Both the position numbers and the translations under genes were made by a program. A DNA stretch of 64,000 nucleotides, from the NCBI RefSeq assembly GCF_949628265.1, contig NC_088789.1:33535883-33599882 (forward strand), read 5' to 3'. Positions within the stretch are counted from its first letter, which is position 1. Each line of letters starts with the position of its first letter. Positions 36,581-45,400 of the stretch are shown here, piece after piece. Under the pieces are notes generated by a model. That model made no database searches. It was not told the DNA's origin and saw only the letters and a program-made list of their open reading frames with translations. The stretch is from Cloeon dipterum (lineage: Eukaryota; Arthropoda; Insecta; Ephemeroptera; Baetidae).

Positions 36581-37397
36581 CGACCAAACGAAAAATCCGA
36601 TCCACTCCACATTTCGAACCAAAATCGCAGTTTTTTCATGCATGTGGCACAAAAGCTGCCGCCTCTTCAAATGAAACCGCACGTGTCGAAGAAACTCGTG
36701 CTGCTATCTGACACGAGGTCATTGCTTCTCGAACATTTCCATTTAATTGCTTTCTTGGTGGAAGCGATAAAAAGGTTTTTATCGTGAATGCGCTTCGTCC
36801 ACTCCACGAAAAATGAGGACAGTGGAAATAATTGCCTCGTGAATTGACGTCAGCAGCAGGTGAAATAAATATTTGATAAAGAAAAACGAGAGCCGAGAGA
36901 GACGTTCAAAAGAAGCAGGTGTACGTCCCGGAAAATCTGGACACATCTTGGCCAGAGCTTCTCTGCGGCCACTCGGCCTCGTGTTCTTGGTTGAGCTCAG
37001 AGTCCACGGCAAGTGCCGAGCTGGGGTTAAAATAATTGAGTTGAAAGCCAAACAGTAGCAATATAATATTATTAAATCCTTGCAATTTTTCTCGGACATA
37101 TTTGAACAGCAAAAAGCAGCACTGACTTGTGCTTTTTTATCGATGGCCTTCGCACGCGCATTTAAATTTCCACAACGCAGCGCAGTAGCCTTTTTTCCTA
37201 TCTGTTTTTTGATAACGACCCTCGCATTTTAAACATAAAATAGGAGGCCGAAGACGGAAACAGGCCGTGATAAAAAATATAGTTTTTCTAATGGAATCAC
37301 GTGTCCGTATAGTTTTATCAATGCAAGAAATTCAAACGCGGACGAACCTGATTCGTCCACGATTTTCTTCCTACCTATGCAGTGCCTTATCTGTGGG

Positions 37398-37432
37398 TAT
37401 AAAAAGGGCGGCAAAGCGTCGAGTGGCATAGT
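37398..37432 (+). promoter_or_regulatory. TATA box and initiator for the 37443 gene
   Basis: TATAAAAA at 37398-37405 is followed about 28 bases later by a tcacta initiator-like sequence near 37431. The first ATG of a signal-peptide ORF lies just after it at 37443. Spacing fits a classical TATA/Inr core promoter. Confidence 0.6.
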
Positions 37433-37442
37433 CACTACGACA

Positions 37443-38237
37443 ATGGCATCGAAAACGGTCATCCTTGGCTCTTGCCTTCTGCTCTGTCAGCTGCTCATCG
37501 TCGCAGGTATGACTTTCTCACCCGAGGTTGGACTCTCGCCTTTTTCCCCGATTTATTCTCTCAGCAATGAGCACGAACCACAAATCACTCAATCGCTTTT
37601 GATATAATTAAGGAATTTTTTGCAGATCATCAAATGTGGAAGTCACGGATCAATCTGGAAAGGTTCGGCCCGTAGCAATGATTCAATCCATCGTGGGAGG
37701 TGCTGCAGTTTATCTGAAAGTGTGCGACAAATTTCGAGGGGCGACCCTGCCGATGACGGGCTCCAGCTTCAACAACCTGACTGTTGACGTCAATACGACC
37801 GGCGTTATACTCTTCTACAATGCGTCTTCGGTTAGTTTCACCTTTTGCATTGAAACCTCCTTTTGACTCTTTTTTTTAAGCACGTCTTGAGAAAACTGCC
37901 TGCCTCCGCGAAGAGCACTGCAAGCTGCCCTGAATCTTCGGGAGGTGCATATATTTGCATGTATCAGGACACCACTCCTGGTTTTTGCTCAGTGAGTTCT
38001 CGTATATCTACGCAAGACTGAATAATTTATTTCCGTTATCTGCAGTTTCTTAAGGATGCAACGCCTACCTATTACAATAAACCGACAATTGCCTTTGGAA
38101 CTCAGGCTCAAGGAGGTTTGTACGAATATGCTTGTAATGCCGCGACTGGCGATATGGATGGAATGTGGCTGTTTTTAAACCTCGGCTACTACTACTCATA
38201 CATCATTGCTGCAATTCCCGAGGTTGACATAAAATGA
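37443..38237 (+). CDS. Small secreted protein, unrecognised family, four exons
   Basis: Exon 1 (37443-37506) encodes a signal peptide, MASKTVILGSCLLLCQLLIV. Exon 2 (ends 37830), exon 3 (37881-37991) and exon 4 (38046-38237, stop TGA) join in phase 0 with ttaag and ctgcag acceptors and gttagt and gtgagt donors. The mature product is roughly 165-170 residues, with Cys in VCDKF, SCPESSG, YICMY, GFCS and YACN contexts and a Tyr-rich end (NLGYYYSYIIAAIPEVD). An AATAAA signal lies at about 38269. One oddity is that the obvious exon-2 acceptor (ttttgcag, 37625) puts the downstream frame out by one relative to exon 1; an upstream acceptor at 37612 would restore it, otherwise the gene carries a frameshift. 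No domain recognised; an extracellular role is inferred only from the signal peptide. Confidence 0.65.
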
Positions 38238-38442
38238 TTTCTGGCGAAAACTCTGTGGAATTTCGTGTAATAAAGAAATCCTCAACCTTGTCAGACTCGT
38301 CTTTCATTTTAGTAGAAACATATATATTTACAAATTCCATTCAAAGACGATTTTTTTGCTTGAAATTAATTTTTCGGCGAGTAAAATATAATTTTGCTTG
38401 GATTAAATCGAAAACCTTTTGACAAACCCTCGAGATAAAAAA

Positions 38443-38570
38443 ATTGTTTTTGGCGCTTCGTGGACTTAAAGCGACGAGAGACAGATGATTCTGCTATCGA
38501 CAACTGCTTCACCCTGGCGGACCTGAAGAAGCTGGTCGTCGAGCGGACCCTGATTATCGACGTCTTCTAA
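38443..38570 (+). pseudogene. Short gene-fragment remnant
   Basis: A 40-codon open stretch ending in TAA at 38568-38570 reads RRETDDSAIDNCFTLADL then KKLVVERTLIIDVF. The composition is protein-like and GC content rises locally, but there is no ATG and no splice acceptor in frame. It is bounded on the right by repeat sequence starting at about 38580. Source gene not recognised. Confidence 0.25.
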
Positions 38571-38579
38571 ACACAAGGG

Positions 38580-39840
38580 GCGATGCTGCTATAAAACCCT
38601 GGCGGAGGTCTGCTGCTCGCCGTTGATAAAAAAACACTGCAGTGAGTGTCGGTGAGGTCGGTCGATTTCCTCTTCTGGTCATTTGCATGGCATTAAAAAA
38701 ATTAAATTCCCTCTTCTGCTATCCCAATAATTATCATGACGGCACAGCGTTAGTTTAACGAAAGAATGTAACAAAAGAAGTTCAGATCGTGAGGATGTTT
38801 TAAACACGCTAAAATATGGAAATTAACTCTGCAGAGGATTGAAAATTAATTGCGGACGGTTTGCTTTTGCTCTACATTTTTCAATGCCACCGCGCAGCGA
38901 CCGCGCGAGCTGTTTGCTGCGATAAGGCGTCGCTTTTTGTGCTTTGCACTTGACCTTGTGACACAATTTTACGCTTTATATAAACGAATCGGTACATTTA
39001 ATGGCACGAATTGATTTTTCCGCTGATTTCGGAGCTAATCCAACGTGAGCGTGCAATTCAGGAGCAAAGAATTTCAATACATGCCCGATTTTTATTCGCA
39101 AAAATTGAACAAAAATGTACCAAATGACCGCTCATGCTGAATAAAAGCTCCAATGAAACCGCTAAAGGCAGGAAACTGTTTAACAAAATCGTTTTGGTCA
39201 ACAGCCAGCCAGGAATCAGTCACGCGGCGAGGTTAGAAAAATCGCAGAAGGAATCGGCGTGCACATGGGAGCGCGCGCGACCTTCGCTTGCGTGTGCACA
39301 TACAGAAATCGAGCGAGCGAGAGTGTGGCGGCGCCTACCTGTACCTGACCAGGGTAAAGCCAGGTTTAGCAGTGTGCAAAACAAAAAGAGAGAGCCCTGG
39401 AAAATTGTGCAAAATGATTCGACACACCCGGACAACTCGCGTCTTTTTCCGAAGCGGACACACAGATTAATTTCAACGTGAGAGAGCGAGAATTATCGAG
39501 GGGCGTTCCCTGCGACGGACGATATTTTCTCGCTTTCTACCGAAGCGCCTTTTCATTCATGGTCTGCCTGGAACGACCTATGCCGATGCGTCGAACTTTC
39601 CCTCCGCGTGCGAGTAATTTTTATGGATTTATTTTTGACTGCGTACGTGTTTAATAAGTTAATCGGAGTTATGTCAAATGCGAGAATAACACGCTGCAGA
39701 CCATTTTGAATTAATCGAAAGCTCGCTATCGACACGACCAATAGAAAAACATAATTCCCACAAATTCATCTTTTATTCTGCGTGACAAAGTAGACGGAAT
39801 GTTGTTTGAAATGCTTCCGGCCCAGAGGCGAATTTAGACG
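38580..39840. repeat. Third copy of the 33400-34680 repeat
   Basis: Phrases such as gccgttgataaaaaaacactgc, gataaggcgtcgctttttgtgc and gatttcggagc match 33420-34070 in order, and 39715-39800 matches 31627-31690 more loosely. No coding sequence was supported here; ORFs at 39134-39481 lie in unique-looking sequence but have no domain. Confidence 0.6.
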
Positions 39841-40420
39841 ATGTTTTTTAAAAAAAAAAATACTTGCTTTTGCACTGTCTCGTCATACCAACGCACGAGA
39901 AGCGTAAATGGGCACGAAAAGGGCGTTGCCGACCTCCTTGCCAATTTTATCACACCGCGCAAGTTGAAAGAAATCAAATCTTTGCTAAAATTAATTTTCC
40001 GGCTGTGCACGAGCGTTGTCACGCGGCCGGCTCGCGCAAAAGTAAATTACTTTTGGTCCCTGCCTCGATTCATGCATCATTTGGCTTCGCTAGTACAAGT
40101 ATTTTCCACAGTTTTAATTTTTAATGCAGAGAGAACAAAAATGATGCTTTTTTTCGTCACAAGCATGCCCGTTTATTTATTATTATTTCTTAATTTTTTT
40201 AAGATATTATTATTTTATAAAAAATGTATAATATGCTTTCTAAAACACGCGCCTGCAGGAAGTGGAAGTTGGCAACCGGCGTTGATTTGTAGCTTTGCGA
40301 GTTGCAAACTGCTCGCCGCGGCGCGCACCGAAATTTATTCTCTGCAGGAAGCCGGCAAAAAGCGAGTTTTTTATTTTGATAAGGCGTGTGTGTCGCTGTG
40401 AAACTGAAACAACCAACGAC
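39841..40420. repeat. Dispersed repeat, paired with 23238-23835
   Basis: See the partner: the shared core runs from about 40070 to 40420. The 186-codon ORF over it lacks a domain and its first half has no counterpart in the partner. Confidence 0.65.
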
Positions 40421-40489
40421 CAACGCCAGAATTAATTGACGGTGATGATTTCTGTTTGTCCTGCGCTGAACTGTTTTTTATACATTGTT

Positions 40490-41000
40490 AAAAAATCAAA
40501 TTGTGTAAAAAAAATCGCCAAAACTAGGCGGATCGGCCCGAAACCCAGGTGGTCGACGCAGGGTCGCCCACAAACGCGTTTCAGGTGTGCAAGCCCGGAT
40601 TCCTCCCATAGGCGAATTTAAAAAAAATAAAACCAAAAAGGGCCTTTTCGACGCTCTCACGGGGGCAGCGGGGGGTCCGGGGGAGCTGGGCGGTTGAAAA
40701 CTAGCCCACCACCCGCAGAATTTAACGGAAAGTTCAGAAAACACCGGTTTTAGCCCGCAAGTCCCATAGCGACTGAGATATAAAATTCGGAAGGTGCGAA
40801 AACGTGGTTTGGACAATAATTATTTTTTTTTGAGGAGCCCTCGCGAAGGCCCACGACGCCCGACGGCCCGCCGCGAACTCTCATTCGAAAGAGGACTCAA
40901 TTAGCTTCATTTTGACGGGTAGCACCGCCATCCTGCTCGAGCAGCGCGGAAGGTGGAAGGGCCGAAAGGCTTAAAAACAGGCAAAAGTCGAAGCGCTTGA
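40490..41000. repeat. Partial copy of the GC-rich repeat family
   Basis: Matches 34800-35290 closely, with shared strings ggtcgaccgagggtcgcccac-like, cagaatttaacgg, acaccggttttagcccgc, ggacaataattatttttt and gcaaaagtcgaa. Truncated at about 41000, where the flank of the lectin array begins. Confidence 0.75.
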
Positions 41001-41379
41001 TAGCTTCATTATATTACCAGAAATCTAGAAAAACCTGGAGAACTCATATTTCTTTCCCAAATGGAACCAACCGCGATACATAATATTCACCAACCCTCTG
41101 AAAAGTAAGCAGCTGATGAGGAAGTTGGTCATCTGGACGCCTCCGTTACAATCCTTTGAAACACTTTAAAATTTTAATTTAATTTTTTCCTTCTTTTAAA
41201 TAGAAAACTGTCGGTTCATCAGTGATTTACTGCCACTGGATCAATAGATGCGCAAGACACACAACTACAGAGAATTAATCAGTGTTAAATTTATTTGATC
41301 TAAAACGACATGTTAAAGATATTTCTGATCGCTTTCCGTGAGCGTTTCTAAAAAAAAATGCTTAAAAACGTACACATTA

Positions 41380-41590
41380 TATTTATTATATTTACTTCTT
41401 GCTCCGTTATCAACAGATGGGAAAAACACAGGACAATTTTTTAAAAGAAGCGAATGCGAGTGGTCTAGAGGAAATTCAATGATTGTGGCAATTAAGAGGT
41501 CGATGGAAGAGAGTAATTATCTAAATGCTCTTTTACAATTTTCTCTTCACCGAAAGAAAGTGAAAGTCGACATTCGTGGAACATTGATCG
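41380..41590. repeat. Boundary repeat of lectin unit 1
   Basis: Similar sequence (taattatctaaatgctcttt, tttctcttcaccgaaag) recurs at 48360-48520, 55720-55880 and, more diverged, at 62330-62460. It lies downstream of each lectin gene and marks the period of the tandem array, about 7 kb. The 89-codon ORF across it is not conserved in the other copies. Confidence 0.6.
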
Positions 41591-41617
41591 CTTTTTTTTA
41601 TATATAATAATACCTCC

Positions 41618-42120
41618 AACTTAACCATGTTTTCTCAAAAAAGCCTTAGCACTGTCAAAATTTATGAAATCTAGACTAGGATATGAGCTTGCTGACACTG
41701 ACTTTTTTGTTGATGATCTTCTTAAGAAATTCTCTCTTTCAGAAACTGCTGCTTACAATAACTTTATTATTAATAGACTTTTCAAGCTCTCCCAGATCGA
41801 TGGGGATTTCTATGGCACCCCTGCAATGGGCGATCCGGGCTGGAAAAAGGCCTCTTTTCTAAATAGACATGTTTTCACCAGGCACGCCTGTCACGATTAT
41901 CATTGTGTTTACTGTACTAACAAGAAATATCATTGTAAGGCCGGTTTCGATTGCAAATGTGTATACTGTGATGAATATGTGAAGTTCTACCACTTTTTGG
42001 AATGCAAGAAGATCCCATTGACTCTCATGCGTGCTAGTGTACTGTAATATTTATGCATGTCTATGTCTGTTGTACACCATTGGTGTTTCTTTAAATAAAA
42101 TAAAAAACTTAACCATGTTT
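41618..42120 (+). mobile_element. Processed retrocopy bounded by a 15-bp target-site duplication
   Basis: The direct repeat AACTTAACCATGTTT occurs at 41618-41632 and again at 42106-42120. The body between (41633-42105) begins with a short 5' leader, contains one uninterrupted ORF and ends with an AATAAA signal (42094-42099) and an A-rich tail, right before the second direct repeat. Target duplication, A-rich tail and lack of introns are the marks of LINE-type reverse transcription of a cellular or element mRNA. The other lectin units lack this insert at the same place. Confidence 0.8.
41664..42047 (+). CDS. Cys/His-rich 127-residue ORF in the retrocopy
   Basis: ATG at 41664 follows a 31-base leader, and the frame is open to a TAA at 42045-42047. 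The N-terminal half is ordinary globular-looking sequence (SRLGYELADTDFFVDDLL); the C-terminal half has a dense set of potential metal ligands: RHACHDYHCVYC, then KYHCKAG, then DCKCVYCDEYVKFYHFLEC. The spacing suggests a zinc-binding module of two or three paired CxxC-type sites, but I do not recognise the family. Intact ORF inside a retrocopy means either a recent insertion or retained function. No introns; no obvious promoter of its own. Confidence 0.6.
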   Translation: MKSRLGYELADTDFFVDDLLKKFSLSETAAYNNFIINRLFKLSQIDGDFYGTPAMGDPGWKKASFLNRHVFTRHACHDYHCVYCTNKKYHCKAGFDCKCVYCDEYVKFYHFLECKKIPLTLMRASVL

Positions 42121-42469
42121 CACAATCCGGCTTTTTGCTGGAAGAATCGTCATTCTTTTATTCGCGATTTTTTAAATTAATTTTCGGACAAACATATAGA
42201 TGCAAAGCTGAATAACTTTTGGAGTAATAAAGTGATACAAATTTTGAACCCTAACCACGAAGACATATAGTTATTAAGTTTATACAATTTTATTTGTTTA
42301 AAATGGATTCTACAACGTAAAACAACTCTTGAATAGAGTAACAAAAGAATATTATGATTGGCCGAAATAAGACCGTTAACTAAACTGCAATCCCAAAAAG
42401 AAAACTCAAGTGGTCACCCAGAAAGAAATACACGTGCTCATTTAGATTGTTTTTTGAAATCCATTTTTG

Positions 42470-45400
42470 CTAAGGTTTCTCGCAGATAAACCGCTCTATT
42501 CTCGTAACAACCTCTGAAGCGGCAGGGTACACTTCTCCAGTGACCGCTATCTGAGAAGAGGTCTTGGGATCAGTTTTCTCCAGTCCTACGGCCTGAACAT
42601 AAAAATACTGCCCATTTGTATGCAATCTGAGGTATGACGGATTGCAGAGGTATCTTATATTGAAGAAGTTCGGGAAGAGGTTATCTGGCAACACGGTGCG
42701 GCTGCGACACCAAACCTCGTGCGTCTGGTTGATGAATTCGGAATCGCCCAACATCAGAAAATATTTGAAGCCTGCAAAAAATACAAGAAGATTATTTGTC
42801 AAATAATAAATGGTTATTTTTTAGTGTTTAGCATTATATAACGTGTTGATTAATTAATCGAAGTTGAAAAAGTTTAAATCAATTGCACGTACAAACGCCA
42901 ATATTTGCATTTTTATCTGATTTAAATAAAATTGAAAATCGCATACCAAAGACTGATGAAAATAATTCAATATCAGCAGCATTCTGAGGTTCTAAGAGAT
43001 GCATTCCACGTTCGCAGCAACGAGTGAAGGCAATGTACGGAGTCTAAAATTGATAGAGAGTGAATTCTATTTCGAAACAAGTCGGATATTTACATAATAG
43101 TAATATTCACTGGATACATAAAATGTCCGACTTCCATTTTTAATAATGTATCCGAAATCATCTGCGTATATGAGCTTTAAAATGAAAATTTCGATAACTT
43201 ATAAAAGGAATAAAATACCTTTCCCAGATTTATTCAATGCGTCAATCAAAGTTTGCTATAGAGAAAATCTTATTAATATTAATATATGTACATTCCTACA
43301 AACGACAAACTACACTTACGTTTTCCACGCAAGGAAGAGAGTTAAAAAGCCAACAAGATCGGCGAACCACAACGCAAGGAGTTGGTGGGTACAGCTTTCA
43401 GGAGACACAAAAATATAGATCTTTAATGAAGGATATGTAAATCAGACCATTGTGCCGTTATCGAAGTTGTTGGTGATGATTTTTGAGACCAAAGCAGGCG
43501 CTTTTTGCTGGCCGCACTTGTAAGTTTCGTGGGCAATCGCACACTCGTCGTCGGATTCTATTTTAAAAATGATTTTCTGACGAGTAATTAATAAAAACAC
43601 AGACTGATGCCGCTGCATTGATCGTAGGCCACAAATCCCGTCTCCATTTTCGCGGGTTCCTCCTGGGACACGAGTTCTATTTTTCGCAGAGTAGCTATCG
43701 CGTCCAATCCCCCAATGCCAAACTTCGGAATGATAGTTTAATTACTAAGCATATTTTTAATAAATAAAATTTATGATCAAATTTAAATAAATTCGATCCA
43801 ACTTTTAACTTTCTTTACAAACCATTCCAATTTCCACTCCGATGCATTTCAAAAAGCACTATGAACATTCAAAATTTCATTTATGAAATGGAAGAATTAT
43901 TAAGTCTCGACCGACCTTCAAGTTAAGCGAAATAGTTGCCGTGAGAAAAGCGCTCACGTTCATGAGAAGATCAATTTGTTCTGCGCAAAATTATCTTTGG
44001 ATTTGGTTATTCTCAATGATTTCCGAGCCTTACCAACGGTGATGTCCCATATTTCCGCACATTCGGTCTGCATTGCTCTTCCGAAGGTGCCCTTCTTTCT
44101 CACTTCGCAGAGAAAACTCTTGTTTTGGGCGCAGTCATCGGTGGCCAGCAACAAGGATTCATTCCTCACTTCGAGATAAACGCAGTCCAGACCGGGTTTA
44201 GGGTGTCCCTCCTTCCAAGTAAGCTCAGGGTGGACGAAGTCCCGGCTCAGGGTGCACCAGCGGAAGTTTGAATCACACCCTAGATCAGTGCCAGAGAGCC
44301 AGTAGTCTCCAAAGGTCGCCGGAGCGAATTCTTGAGGTGTTTGTACATATTAAGTCTTCATTCCATCGCTCTAAGATTATTTGCTTACTTGAGACTATTC
44401 TGGAAAAGCAACTCGACTTCCCCGCTGATTCCATGGAGGCCAAGGTCAAGCCAATATCACAGCAACGGTCACGGGCGGCTGCCCAGTCTGACTATTGATC
44501 AATTATAGGTTTCTCTGGAAAACTGAAAGAAAATTTGTTTGACGTCTCACCAATTTTGAGGTGTAAGTCAGAAAATTCCGACCACATCCATCATACCAGT
44601 TTCCGTAAAAGAAATAGTCTGGATGACAATACATAATCAGAGAAGATTTATTCTTTAACTATAGAAGCGAACAATACCACGTAAAAAGAACCGACTAATT
44701 GTAGAGTCATAGCCAAAGAAGGAAGTCTAGATTTTAAAAATTCCTCCATTACCGATTCATCTTTAGTAGATATAGGTCTTACATTTTTTTCGCAGCTTTT
44801 CATTGGGCAGAAAGCAACGCAAGGTTTTTGGGTGGTCTTCAATGCACTCTGAAAATTAAATTCATAGTCTTAGGGCCTATATAAATTTCAAGCAATACCT
44901 TGCACGCGAATATATATTTATTTGCGCAGTTGCGGTCCGTCATGATGGTTCCCGTGGAATTCAAAGTAAAGCGGAAATGCACGCAGCTCTCGTTGCCTCC
45001 AATATTGTCAGGCTGAGGGGATTCCCAAACTAGACCCTTTGCGAAAACAGTTGGTCCATTTGGCTCGCACCACGACCACTGCTTCTCAGGCGCACCCTTC
45101 CACGTGCCACTGGTCCAGTAATTGAAATTCGCAGTCCAGTTTGCTGAAATTTCAAAATGTCACTAAGTTTCCGTCATTCATAAGCAAATAACCTTTATTT
45201 GAACCGGCCAGGGCAGTAAGGCCCAATTGCTCAGCTACGTTGTCGATGTTGAGCGTCTCCATTCCCAAAGCGCAACATTGGTAGTAACTGTTTAACCACG
45301 TCATCTGTCAGACCAAAAAATCAGACATTGGAGCCATGCCTAGACTCGGATACAAACCGGCTTGTTGCCAAGGAGATAGGTAAAGGCACCGATGTCAAAC

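Noticed and set aside
35425..36639. Overlapping ORFs of 104-152 codons in the GC-rich repeat
   Set aside because: Present on both strands with Arg/Pro/Gly-rich composition and not conserved in sibling repeat copies.
43441..43446. TGA after the OBP domain as the true end of the gene
   Set aside because: Downstream exons 23-27 are open, phase-compatible and conserved in all three copies, and complete a fourth CTLD with its own stop. Kept only as a possible alternative ending.
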